Of a DNA stretch of 33,105 nucleotides, positions 17,829 to 26,765 are shown in pieces. The stretch comes from SAR324 cluster bacterium (GTDB lineage: Bacteria > SAR324 > NAC60-12). The notes beneath the pieces are model-generated. The model made no database searches, was not told the origin of the DNA, and was given only the letters and a program-made list of their open reading frames with translations. How positions within the stretch are numbered: the first letter of the stretch is position 1; each line of letters starts with the position of its first letter. The stretch lies in NCBI GenBank assembly GCA_015231885.1, contig JADGAT010000056.1, forward strand, positions 1 to 33,105, in the 5' to 3' direction. A program made the position numbers and the translations under genes.

Positions 17829-20800
17829 ATGAATAATAAAAAATGGCCCATTCATTATATTATGGTTTTCAATCTCATCACCCTGGTTGTGTTGACAAGC
17901 ATTAGCGGTTGGCTCCTGCATGAGACAACGGAAGCAGGCATGGCACAAAACCAAGAAAATTTATCCCGATCTGAAAATTTGGTTGAGCAAATACAACAAC
18001 TATTGGAGGAAACCATTCCACTTCGACATTTGATTGAGACACAACGAGCCACCATTCTGATGTATCGATACGAATTTGAACTCATTGTCCTGGACCCTGA
18101 CAGAACGAGAGATCAAATAACGAAAATTGTCGCCAATTTGATTTCGAATCAACAGCAGATCAACCAATTGTGGTCACATCTCCCGCAGGAAATGCTGGAA
18201 TCACTACAAGAACATGTAGGAATCGCGGAAGATATTTTTCATGACATGAAGGAAACGGTTGCCTCATTCCAATTGCAGCAACTAGGAAGAGATTCAGAAG
18301 ACATGGTCAACGAATTGATCAAAACCATTAATCTGATTGAAGAAGCCATCGACCAAGTGGCCATAAAACTCCGATTTTCCGTGAATGAAACGAGTCTTGC
18401 CACAGCAAAGGATATTGGGGATACAAATACTCTTTTTTTAAAAATACAAAACACTATATTTCTAACATTCATCGTTATTTATTTGCTGGCACTCATGTTC
18501 CAGGTGCTGTTTTTTGTTGTTTTGCAACAGAGGCTCAAAGCATTAAGAAACATTATTTCATCGGTTACAGAGAAAGGGACACTGGATCATCAGATTGACG
18601 TTACGGCAAATGATGCCATTGGACACCTGGCGAGCCTGTTTGGAAAGATGCTGGACAAACTACATCTGATTCAGGAGGATTTATATCTCGCCAAGAAACA
18701 AGCCGATGAGGCAAATCAGAGTAAGTCTGAATTTCTAGCCAATATGAGTCATGAAGTCAGAACCCCTCTCAACGGTATCAACGGATTGATGGAATTGTTA
18801 GCCGACACCGACCTTAACGACAGCCAGCAATCTCTTCTTCATATCATGGATACCGAAGCGACATCGCTCCTGCATGTTGTGAATGAGATCCTTGATTTTT
18901 CCAAGATAGAGGCTGGTAAGCTGGAGATCGAAGAAATTCCGTTCAATCTGAACACGTTAGCAGAGGATATGTTCAACAGTTTCTCGTTGAGAGCAGAACA
19001 AAAAGGTTTGAAATTTAGTTTCGATCTATCCGATGAAATCCCCACACGATTGGTTGGTGATCCGGGACGTATCCGGCAAGTGTTAAACAATCTCACGAAC
19101 AATGCGCTTAAATTTACCCGCCGGGGAAAAATTTCGATCAAGGGAAAATTAGAAAAAGAACTTGGTGATCAAATCGTGCTCCGTATTACGGTCGAAGACA
19201 CCGGCATTGGCATTCCCAAAGAGAAACATGCATCCATCTTTGAAAGTTTTACTCAAGCAGATGGTTCAACGACTCGACGGTATGGAGGAACCGGTTTGGG
19301 AACAGCGATATCCAGACGATTCGTTGAATTAATGAAGGGCGAAATCGGTCTGGAAAGCGAAGTCGGTGTTGGAAGCACCTTTTGGTTTACCATCGTCTTG
19401 GCAAAACAAACGAGTCAAGAGGCGTTCCATCTTGAAGAAGACATCGACTTGAGTACCATCACAGTATTGTTGATCGATAACAACCGGGCAAGTCAATTTA
19501 TTATAACCGATTATCTCAGGAATTGGCGTTGTCATGTTGTTGAAGTCGAGGGCGAAAAAGAAGCGATTTCTATACTTGAAAATGCGGCTACTTCAAATAC
19601 GGCGTTTGACTTGCTGATTATTAATGCGGAAATGTCTAGATTGAACGATTTTAGCGTTGCAGCAAACATCAAAAAAATAGAACCCTTTGGAAAAATACCG
19701 ATGCTTGTTTTCGCTTCTGCGGGCAGGAAAGGGGATGGGAACATATGTAAAGAATTAGGCATCGAGGCGTACTTAAGCAAACCTATTCGAGAAATCGAGT
19801 TTCGCAAAACAATCATCGCAGCGCTGAAATCTACCAAAAACAAGGATCACGAAACGAAGCGAAACTTAATCACCCGGCATACGATTACTGCCCCTCATCG
19901 GCAGAAGCGTCGCATCCTCCTGGTTGAGGACTACCCTACCAATCAAAAAGTAGCCATGATGCATCTGCATCGAGCCGGATATGACGTCGATCTGGCAGAA
20001 AACGGGATACAGGCATTGGAAGCTTACGAAAAAAGACCTTACAACCTCATCCTCATGGATGTCCAAATGCCGGAGATGGATGGCTATGAGGCAACCATTC
20101 AGATTCGAAAACTTGAAAAGGAACGCCGTCTGGGGTTTGATGGACAAACATCGGCAACATTTAAAAAAATTCCGATCATCGCCATGACCGCCCATACAAT
20201 GAAAAGCGATATCGAGCGATGTCTAAAGGTGGGAATGGACGACCATCTCTCCAAGCCTATCAGCCGAACAAGACTCTTGGAATTATTGGAAAAGTGGTTT
20301 TTATTAGGGCCCGAAACCAATAGCGAATCTTCGCTCCTACCCCTAGCAGAAAAACAGGCAGCCGACAACACACCAGCACATTTAGAAACATCGATTCGCC
20401 CTCTCCTGTTTCAGGAAAATCAAAGTCTATTCGAGTACCTGAAAGATTCAAGGCTCTTTTCTCATTTGCCAGAAAAGCGGCTGCAGCAGATGATTCCGTT
20501 GTCTGAAATTTCAAACTACCCGGAAGGAACAAAAATATTGACCGAAGGACACTATAACGACAGGTTTTTTTTCTTGCTGCGGGGAGCCGTCAGCGTGTAT
20601 GCCAACGGAGAGCTCATCTTGACGCTCGGACGAAAAGGAGATATTTTTGGAGAAATGAGTGTGATTGCCCACAATTTGTGTTCAGCAACTGTTATTGCGG
20701 ACACTCCTGTTTCTGTTTTTTCTATTCGTGCCATCGATATTGGCGACTATTCTGATATCGACGACAGCTCCTTGAAGAATACCCTGTATCGGTTATTTGC

Positions 20801-21317
20801 CTCTGTTTTAACAGAAAAATTGTCGATCACGACCTATAAAGCTCAAAAATATGAAGCCGCGAATCGATCTTTGATTCAAGTGAAAGAAGAATTACTGAAA
20901 GCCAATAAACAATTGCGGCAAGAGGTTGAAGCTCACCAATCATCCAAAGCAGAGAGTACAAACTTATCGGAGAACGGACCTGAAAAGGAGGTTCCCATGG
21001 ATTTTAAAAAAGCGATTGAGGAATTTGAAGACGATGAAAATCTGTTGCTGGAGGTATTGGAAGAATTTATAGAAAATGTTCAAGTTCAGCTTGAAAAAAT
21101 ACGACAAGCTCTATCCGACGGTGACGCAGAAACAGTGAGAAAGGAATCGCATTCCATTAAAGGAGGTGCCGCAGAATTAGCTGCCTATCCGCTCTCAAGA
21201 GTTGCTTCTGAATTAGAAAATGTCGGCAAGTCACGTGATTTGAGCAAAGGGATTCATACATTTGAAATACTGGAACAGACTTTTTTTTCTTTGAAAACTT
21301 ATAAAGATCAACGATAA
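17829..21317 (+). CDS. Hybrid histidine kinase with two receivers, cNMP-binding and HPt domains
   Basis: A 1162-residue inner-membrane kinase. Two transmembrane helices (~9-30 and ~205-231) flank a helical periplasmic sensor of ~170 residues, then HAMP and HisKA with H308 ([11 protein letters not shown]). The ATPase domain has DTGIGIP (~457) and [10 protein letters not shown]. Receiver 1 (~545-660) is degenerate: the phospho-acceptor position is Asn599 (LLIINAEMS). Receiver 2 is intact with D744 ([13 protein letters not shown]). A cyclic-nucleotide-binding domain (~880-1000) has GDIFGEM, but Cys951 stands where the cAMP-phosphate-binding Arg is expected. The C-terminal HPt carries H1108 ([12 protein letters not shown]). 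The gene follows the periplasmic haem protein by 7 nt and precedes a lone receiver by 27 nt, suggesting a sensor-kinase-output operon. Confidence 0.92.
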   Translation: MNNKKWPIHYIMVFNLITLVVLTSISGWLLHETTEAGMAQNQENLSRSENLVEQIQQLLEETIPLRHLIETQRATILMYRYEFELIVLDPDRTRDQITKIVANLISNQQQINQLWSHLPQEMLESLQEHVGIAEDIFHDMKETVASFQLQQLGRDSEDMVNELIKTINLIEEAIDQVAIKLRFSVNETSLATAKDIGDTNTLFLKIQNTIFLTFIVIYLLALMFQVLFFVVLQQRLKALRNIISSVTEKGTLDHQIDVTANDAIGHLASLFGKMLDKLHLIQEDLYLAKKQADEANQSKSEFLANMSHEVRTPLNGINGLMELLADTDLNDSQQSLLHIMDTEATSLLHVVNEILDFSKIEAGKLEIEEIPFNLNTLAEDMFNSFSLRAEQKGLKFSFDLSDEIPTRLVGDPGRIRQVLNNLTNNALKFTRRGKISIKGKLEKELGDQIVLRITVEDTGIGIPKEKHASIFESFTQADGSTTRRYGGTGLGTAISRRFVELMKGEIGLESEVGVGSTFWFTIVLAKQTSQEAFHLEEDIDLSTITVLLIDNNRASQFIITDYLRNWRCHVVEVEGEKEAISILENAATSNTAFDLLIINAEMSRLNDFSVAANIKKIEPFGKIPMLVFASAGRKGDGNICKELGIEAYLSKPIREIEFRKTIIAALKSTKNKDHETKRNLITRHTITAPHRQKRRILLVEDYPTNQKVAMMHLHRAGYDVDLAENGIQALEAYEKRPYNLILMDVQMPEMDGYEATIQIRKLEKERRLGFDGQTSATFKKIPIIAMTAHTMKSDIERCLKVGMDDHLSKPISRTRLLELLEKWFLLGPETNSESSLLPLAEKQAADNTPAHLETSIRPLLFQENQSLFEYLKDSRLFSHLPEKRLQQMIPLSEISNYPEGTKILTEGHYNDRFFFLLRGAVSVYANGELILTLGRKGDIFGEMSVIAHNLCSATVIADTPVSVFSIRAIDIGDYSDIDDSSLKNTLYRLFASVLTEKLSITTYKAQKYEAANRSLIQVKEELLKANKQLRQEVEAHQSSKAESTNLSENGPEKEVPMDFKKAIEEFEDDENLLLEVLEEFIENVQVQLEKIRQALSDGDAETVRKESHSIKGGAAELAAYPLSRVASELENVGKSRDLSKGIHTFEILEQTFFSLKTYKDQR

Positions 21318-21344
21318 AACACGTTACCCGGATTAGGAGGTTTT

Positions 21345-21761
21345 ATGAAAATACTTATTGTGGACGATCAAGTCGTCACCCTTAAAAAAATGAAAAAAAT
21401 ATTGGAAATCTTTGGTGACTGCGAGTTGGCAGAAGACGGACCGGAGGCCATTCAACTTTTTAAACAATCGCTCGAAAATAAAGTACCATTTGATCTCGTT
21501 ATGCTTGACATTGAAATGCCTGGCATCGATGGGACCGAAGTCCTGTTTGAACTCAGGGAAATAGAAAAAGAATTCAAAGTGCCAAAACACGAACTAGCCC
21601 GCATCTTGATGGTCACGTCTCATTCTGATAAAGATACCGTGATCACAAGCGTTCAGGCCGGATGCAACGACTATGTCGTCAAACCCATCAATAAGGAGAC
21701 TATTGTAGAAAAGTTGGGCAAACTGGGGTTTTGCCCCATTCAAACAGAACAGAGTGAATGA
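21345..21761 (+). CDS. Single-domain response regulator
   Basis: A 138-residue stand-alone receiver of the CheY type. The acidic pair is in LIVDDQ, the phospho-acceptor is D55 (LVMLDIEMPGIDG), the conserved Ser/Thr is in MVTSHSD, and the Lys is in VVKPIN. A short tail after the fifth helix carries no DNA-binding or enzymatic domain. A strong ribosome-binding site (TAGGAGG) precedes the ATG. It starts 27 nt after the hybrid kinase and is the natural acceptor for its HPt domain. What it acts on is not evident. Confidence 0.92.
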   Translation: MKILIVDDQVVTLKKMKKILEIFGDCELAEDGPEAIQLFKQSLENKVPFDLVMLDIEMPGIDGTEVLFELREIEKEFKVPKHELARILMVTSHSDKDTVITSVQAGCNDYVVKPINKETIVEKLGKLGFCPIQTEQSE

Positions 21762-21946
21762 CCACAGAAATGATCACCCCTCCCAGTTCTGGTAATTTGT
21801 TAATTTCAATTGGGGCAGTACAAACGCATCTTTCAAGTTTTTCTTCTTTACATTGTGTCCTCAAGGCACTCCGCTTTGCCAAAAGAGGGAGTTGGGCGTA
21901 TCTTGTAAGTTAAACTCATCAAGTCTGGAAATTGGAGAATATTTTT

Positions 21947-23542
21947 TCAGACCTTATTTGGAACACAATACTCAAAACAAAGGAGAGTTAAATCATCGGC
22001 ACATTCAACCCCCTCAGCAAAGGTCTCCACCTGTTCCAGTAAATCCTGGAGCAGATTGTCCAGGGAAGAACAGCGGTTTTCCTGAAAAAACGCAAGCAGC
22101 CGTTTCATGCCAAATAGCTCTCCATGTGGATTTTCCCACTCGTAGATACCATCGGTGAACATGATCAGACGGTCCCCATGTTCGAGCTGGCAGTTCTCTG
22201 TTTCATACAACGAATTCCTGTTAAACATCCCCAGCGGAAATCCTTTGGCCTCGAATGAATAAAGAGATTTATCATTTGCAGGAAGAAGGATCAAGGAGGG
22301 GTGGCCGGCATTGGTCGTTGTGAGAGAGCCTTCCGGTGTGATACGAACATAGAGCCCTGTCATGAAACGCCTTGTATTCCGGGCATACATTAAATCATTG
22401 AGACAGCACATGATTTCCAATGTAGAGGAATTCGCTGGGACGCTGTCCAATCCCATCACTGCCATCATGGTGATAAAGGCAGCAGATACCCCATGGCCTG
22501 CCGCATCACCAAGGAAAATATTGATTGATCCTTCGGGTGTGGCGGCAACATCATAAATATCTCCAGATACTCCATTTTGAAAAGGGCGGAAGACAAGATT
22601 GGATTGGAGAAATGGTGTTGAAATGAGGGGATGAGTGATTGCCTGCTGAACATTTTTTGCCAGCACCAGATCGTCTTCCAATATTTCTTTTCGTCTGGAG
22701 ATTTCTTCCTCCAGTTGTTTTTGTTTAGTGATATCCGTACGAATGGCAACATACTGAAAGGGTTTTCCAGATTCAGTGAGGAAGGGAACGATCGTGGTTT
22801 GTACCCAGTAAAAAGAACCGTCTTTTGCTTTGTTTTTGAGGGTCCCTCTCCAAATTTTTCCACATGCAATAGTTGTCCACAAATCTTTCATAAACGCTTT
22901 GGAGTGATGACCTGAGTTGATAATTCGATGATCCTGGCCCAGCAGATCTTCTCTGGAATACTGGGATAACTCACAAAACTTATCATTCACATAAGTGATC
23001 ATCCCCTGCTGGTTTGTGGTTGCAACAATAGAATGCTCATCAAGAGTCAGGTTGATATGCTCATTTTCTTTGATGAGCGCACGCAGCTTTATTTCTATCT
23101 GTTCCTGCTCCTTAATCTTTTCTTGCAGCAGCACATTTTGCTCTGCCAGTTGTTTTTTTTGCTGATCCAGTTTAACAAAGACCTGGGCTTTATTGAGCAG
23201 AATTCTTGTTTCCAGAGGCTTGATTAAATAGTCCACTGCCCCCAGATTGTAGCCTTCGAAAATGGAATTAGAGCTCGGATAATCTGCCGTCAAAAAAATA
23301 ATAGGAATGTTTGCTGTGGTTTCATTGGCCCGCATGATTTTAGCCAGCTCATAACCATCCATATTCGGCATTCTGACATCGAGAATGGCAAGAGCCACTT
23401 GATGTTGATGCAGCATTTTGAGGGCTTCCTTACCACTAGAGGCCTGAAGATTTAGGACATCAAGCTTATTCAAAGCACTGCCAATGATGTCCTGATATTC
23501 CTGCAAATCATCAACAATCAGTATTTTTGATTTTTCACTCAT
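21947..23542 (-). CDS. REC-PAS-PP2C (SpoIIE/RsbU-type) phosphatase
   Basis: A 531-residue cytoplasmic signalling protein. An N-terminal receiver (1-125) has D55 ([14 protein letters not shown]) and Lys in IKPLE. A coiled-coil stretch (~130-165) leads into a PAS domain with PAC motif (~165-285; [21 protein letters not shown], then [15 protein letters not shown]). The C-terminal PP2C domain (~320-528) contains [21 protein letters not shown] and FTDGIYEW, keeping the metal-binding Asp residues of RsbU/SpoIIE phosphatases. Such proteins usually dephosphorylate an STAS anti-anti-sigma factor in partner switching, but no STAS or anti-sigma gene is in the window. It converges on the lone receiver gene and is divergent from the DsbA-fold gene. 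Confidence 0.92.
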   Translation of the reverse strand: MSEKSKILIVDDLQEYQDIIGSALNKLDVLNLQASSGKEALKMLHQHQVALAILDVRMPNMDGYELAKIMRANETTANIPIIFLTADYPSSNSIFEGYNLGAVDYLIKPLETRILLNKAQVFVKLDQQKKQLAEQNVLLQEKIKEQEQIEIKLRALIKENEHINLTLDEHSIVATTNQQGMITYVNDKFCELSQYSREDLLGQDHRIINSGHHSKAFMKDLWTTIACGKIWRGTLKNKAKDGSFYWVQTTIVPFLTESGKPFQYVAIRTDITKQKQLEEEISRRKEILEDDLVLAKNVQQAITHPLISTPFLQSNLVFRPFQNGVSGDIYDVAATPEGSINIFLGDAAGHGVSAAFITMMAVMGLDSVPANSSTLEIMCCLNDLMYARNTRRFMTGLYVRITPEGSLTTTNAGHPSLILLPANDKSLYSFEAKGFPLGMFNRNSLYETENCQLEHGDRLIMFTDGIYEWENPHGELFGMKRLLAFFQENRCSSLDNLLQDLLEQVETFAEGVECADDLTLLCFEYCVPNKV

Positions 23543-23647
23543 CTGAATTTTAACAAATTGAAAAAAACCTCTATGAATTCACTACTAACTTGAGTAAGAA
23601 TCTGGTATTTATTGTAGTTTCTTAAATCACCTTAAAAGAGGTACAAT

Positions 23648-24280
23648 ATGAAAACATTAGACTGGTACTTTGATGTTATCTCACCATTTGCATATCTGCA
23701 AATGGAAAAATTTGACCAACTCCCAAAAGATCTGGAAATTGTCTTCAAACCTGTTCTTTTTGCTGGACTGTTAGGACATTGGGGGCACAAAGGCCCTGCG
23801 GAAATTCCTGAAAAACGGAAATTCACCTACCGTCATTCACAATGGCTGGCCAATCAAATGGGAATTGAATTCAAAATGCCTGCTGCTCATCCTTTCAATC
23901 CCTTGAAAGGACTTCGCCTGGCAATAGCATGCAGCAATTATGAAGGAATCCGGGAAATTTTTCGTTATGTTTGGAAAGAGGGGCACCTTTTTGATGAAGC
24001 CGAAAACTGGCAGGAACTGATCACACGCTTGGGTATGCCAGATGCCGATCTCCAAATTGCCAAACCTGAAATAAAAACCCAGCTGCAGAAAAATGGGGAA
24101 GAGGCGACAGCCAGGGGAGTTTTTGGAGTCCCGACTTTTGTTGTCGATCAAGAGATATTCTGGGGACTCGATGCCACCCGTTTTCTTCTTGACTATCTGG
24201 ACAATCCTCAATTATTCCAGGAAGGAGAAATGGCCCGTATCAGCCAGCTTCCGGCAGCCCAACATCGACAAAATAAATGA
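23648..24280 (+). CDS. 2-hydroxychromene-2-carboxylate isomerase / GST-kappa-like DsbA-fold protein
   Basis: A 210-residue cytoplasmic thioredoxin-fold protein of the DsbA superfamily. The N-terminus WYFDVISPFAY has Ser12 where DsbA has its CxxC, which is typical of HCCA isomerases and kappa-class glutathione transferases that use GSH. The cis-Pro loop GVFGVPTFVVD and the ending FWGLDATRFLLDYL are characteristic. Known homologues isomerise 2-hydroxychromene-2-carboxylate in naphthalene degradation or conjugate GSH, but most bacterial members are uncharacterised and no aromatic-degradation gene is nearby. AGAGG lies upstream of ATG 23648. The next gene follows after 39 nt. Confidence 0.88.
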   Translation: MKTLDWYFDVISPFAYLQMEKFDQLPKDLEIVFKPVLFAGLLGHWGHKGPAEIPEKRKFTYRHSQWLANQMGIEFKMPAAHPFNPLKGLRLAIACSNYEGIREIFRYVWKEGHLFDEAENWQELITRLGMPDADLQIAKPEIKTQLQKNGEEATARGVFGVPTFVVDQEIFWGLDATRFLLDYLDNPQLFQEGEMARISQLPAAQHRQNK

Positions 24281-24319
24281 AAGTGTTGAACCATCACCTA
24301 AAAAAGAAGTTTTTATAAA

Positions 24320-25456
24320 ATGATTCATTATATGCCACATGCTGTCGCATTTATCTTCGGGGTGATTTGTTTCGTGTCAGGGCCCACAACATCGATAGCA
24401 AATGAAGACCCCTCTCAGCCCTCTGGGCTTTCCCTTGCTGTTTCTGAAGAGTTCCTGCAAACCTTCCTGACAGCAGAATACCATGGACAAGATGTCTCAA
24501 CTGAAAAAGACCAGGCCTTTGGTTTTGACCAGGTAGGTCTCCGGATCAAAAAGGAAAAAATTACATTGAGCACGAATTTTTGGTACAAAAAATTTTTAAC
24601 AAAGGCCAAAAAAACACCATTAATCGATGTAGCAGGTTTTCTGAAAGCTTCCTTTTCGACCCAATACATTGCCAAGAAAAAGCGGATCATGCTGGCGAAC
24701 TCTTCGATTGATGAGCTTGATCTCAGAAAAGGAGCTGCGCTCAAACCATTATTGATTCCCTTGTTAAGTCAGGCAATCAATCGAGTCATCGTCTGGAAAA
24801 AAATAAACAATATTGCCCTGGGAGACTATGCGGAAATTCCTGTCAATCAAGTAAAGGTCGATCTACGTGAAAAAAGTGTGGTTGTGCATTTAAATCAACC
24901 CTCCCTTGTCCCGGAAGAACTGCTTCAGGAAATGTTTGTGATTTCAGCGAATGAGTCTATGATCAATATCGCCCTGGAAGCGATCACGCCTTACATGTTT
25001 CCAGAATTTCACGGAACTTTGGAAGGCTATACCATAGAGCTTGCAAAAAAACCGTTCATGGACATTTTCCCAGGACCGTCTGTCAAACAAGGGGAAATGC
25101 AGCTCCACCTTCCTCTGCTCCTCATTCCTGGCGAGAGTCAAAAAAAGCAGTCTCCTCTCCCCCTGACCCTTCTCCTAGGGGTCACTCCTCATTTGGAAGG
25201 ACAAGAAAAGCAGGTCAGCATGCGTTTAGAGTTGGACACCAGTTTTCAATTTTCAGAGACAGATTCATCTCCACCAGCTTCAATACAGCAAGCGTTGCAA
25301 GCATATGTTGTGCAGGCACAGCAAGTACTCTCTCAACTCAAACTGGAAATTCCTCCCATTCAGTTCATTCGAGAGAAACAGGCACTTCAACTCTCAAAAG
25401 TCGTACTGGACAATGATCAATTGGGGCTGGGGGCCACCCTGGTCAATATAGAGTGA
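24320..25456 (+). CDS. Secreted protein of unknown function
   Basis: A 378-residue protein with an N-terminal signal peptide (hydrophobic core AVAFIFGVICFVSG, likely cleavage near SIA-NE). I do not recognise a family with confidence. The start of the mature region, SLAVSEEFLQTFL, and the alternating beta-rich pattern are reminiscent of periplasmic lipid-binding proteins of the YceB/DUF1439 type, but this is weak. There are no Cys residues in the mature chain and no catalytic motif. AAGAAG precedes ATG 24320. It ends 2 nt before the GtrA start, so it probably belongs to a translationally coupled unit with gtrA and the glycosyltransferase. A role in lipid or envelope-glycan handling is inferred from neighbours only. 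Confidence 0.75.
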   Translation: MIHYMPHAVAFIFGVICFVSGPTTSIANEDPSQPSGLSLAVSEEFLQTFLTAEYHGQDVSTEKDQAFGFDQVGLRIKKEKITLSTNFWYKKFLTKAKKTPLIDVAGFLKASFSTQYIAKKKRIMLANSSIDELDLRKGAALKPLLIPLLSQAINRVIVWKKINNIALGDYAEIPVNQVKVDLREKSVVVHLNQPSLVPEELLQEMFVISANESMINIALEAITPYMFPEFHGTLEGYTIELAKKPFMDIFPGPSVKQGEMQLHLPLLLIPGESQKKQSPLPLTLLLGVTPHLEGQEKQVSMRLELDTSFQFSETDSSPPASIQQALQAYVVQAQQVLSQLKLEIPPIQFIREKQALQLSKVVLDNDQLGLGATLVNIE

Positions 25457-25458
25457 AC

Positions 25459-25881
25459 ATGTCGAAAATTCTGGAAAATCCGTTATTTAAAAAATTTCTT
25501 CGTTTCTTGAGTGGAGGGGGATTGATCTGGGGATTGCGTGCCATCCTGACCTCAATCATGACAGAATGGTTTTTGATGGATCCTGTGATTGCCTACCGCA
25601 TTGGGTTAGCCATCAGTTTTGTTCTGTATTTTTTCATGAATCTTCATTTTATTTTTCAAGTCAAAGACAACCTGCTACTGCGGCTGATGAAATATTCCTG
25701 TGTTTCCTTTACATTTTTGACAACAGATGGTTTGCTCATGCAATTTTTTCATCGCAGCCTGGAATGGCATTACTTTTTAGCACTCAGCGCTTCCACCGGA
25801 ATCTTGTTGATCGTCAAATTCTTTATCTATGACAAGCTGGTTTTCCAAAAAACAAAGACGCCCAACACTCAAACTCTTTAA
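25459..25881 (+). CDS. GtrA-family membrane protein
   Basis: A 140-residue inner-membrane protein with four predicted helices in the GtrA/PF04138 pattern. The first helix follows FLRFLSGGGLIWGLRAIL, the second holds AYRIGLAISFVLYFFMNLHFIF (the family's conserved Asn and aromatic residues), and the last ends with a VKFFIYDKLVFQ segment. GtrA proteins are thought to flip or help to translocate undecaprenyl- or dolichyl-linked sugars made by a GtrB-type glycosyltransferase. Such a transferase starts 8 nt downstream, which supports the pairing. ATG 25459 is chosen; a GTG at 25453 overlapping the previous stop is also possible. Confidence 0.87.
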   Translation: MSKILENPLFKKFLRFLSGGGLIWGLRAILTSIMTEWFLMDPVIAYRIGLAISFVLYFFMNLHFIFQVKDNLLLRLMKYSCVSFTFLTTDGLLMQFFHRSLEWHYFLALSASTGILLIVKFFIYDKLVFQKTKTPNTQTL

Positions 25882-25889
25882 AACGACCC

Positions 25890-26762
25890 ATGACTATTTC
25901 TCCTCTTCCTCATGAAATCTCCATCATCATCCCAACTTACAAAGAAGCCATTTCTGTTGTTGAAGAAACAATAGGAGAGATTGAAAAAGCTTTTTTGGAC
26001 ACTCAATGGAAATACGAAATCATCATCATCAATGATGGTTCTGGTGTTGGCTTTGACTACAGCACGTTAACTCAAAAAAAGCATGTTCACATTCTTGAAC
26101 ATTCACAGAACAAGGGCTATGGTGCTGCAATCAAAACAGGCATTCAACACTCGCATGCCCCATGGATTGGGATTACAGATGCTGATGGCACTTACCCAAA
26201 CTGGGCGTTTCCTCAGCTGTCGGAGCATGCTGATGATGCCGACATGATCGTTGGCACCAGGAAATTGAGTGATGTGCCGTTGATACGCCAATTTCCCAAA
26301 TTTGTACTCAACCGCTACGCTTCTTTTTTAGCAAATGAAACCATTGTCGATTTAAATTCTGGAATGCGTCTGTTTAAGCGAGAGATGGCCATGAGGTTCT
26401 GGTCCCTCTACCCCGATGGATTCTCTTTGACTTCCACATTGACCATGGCAGCGACTGGAAACGGATACACTATCATTGATGTTCCCATTGAATATTATAA
26501 GAGGCAGGGCAAATCTTCGATACATCCGATTGCCGATACGTATCGTTTCTTTAAAATTGTAGGAAGATTGGGTTTGTATTTCAACCCTTTGCGCATCTTT
26601 GGTCCCATTGCAGGCGCGTGCATGGCCCTTGGGGTCACAAAAGGTTTTCGTGATTATGTGGTTGTCGATCACATCGGAAATCTCTCAATCAGCTTGATGC
26701 TGGCAGGGTTACAGATTTATCTGCTGGGGTTGTTGGCCGAATTGATTTCCAAACGGTATTGA
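25890..26762 (+). CDS. Family 2 glycosyltransferase, DPM1/GtrB-like
   Basis: A 290-residue GT-A-fold transferase. It has SIIIPTYKEA near the N-terminus, IIIINDGS for the nucleotide-binding strand, GYGAAIKTG and the metal-binding DADG (97-100), followed by LNSGMRLFKREM. This set is typical of polyprenyl-phosphate sugar transferases (dolichol-phosphate-mannose-like or GtrB). Two hydrophobic helices near the C-terminus (~233-285) would anchor it in the membrane. With the preceding GtrA gene it forms the usual pair that loads a sugar on a lipid carrier and moves it across the membrane. The stop codon is 3 nt from the end of the convergent DUF3179 gene. The sugar cannot be deduced. Confidence 0.9.
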   Translation: MTISPLPHEISIIIPTYKEAISVVEETIGEIEKAFLDTQWKYEIIIINDGSGVGFDYSTLTQKKHVHILEHSQNKGYGAAIKTGIQHSHAPWIGITDADGTYPNWAFPQLSEHADDADMIVGTRKLSDVPLIRQFPKFVLNRYASFLANETIVDLNSGMRLFKREMAMRFWSLYPDGFSLTSTLTMAATGNGYTIIDVPIEYYKRQGKSSIHPIADTYRFFKIVGRLGLYFNPLRIFGPIAGACMALGVTKGFRDYVVVDHIGNLSISLMLAGLQIYLLGLLAELISKRY

Positions 26763-26765
26763 GCA

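Noticed and set aside
21762..21946. Intrinsic terminator or small gene in the gap between the lone receiver and the phosphatase gene
   Set aside because: Only a 4-bp GGCA/TGCC stem near 21865 and no U-tract; no convincing open frame.
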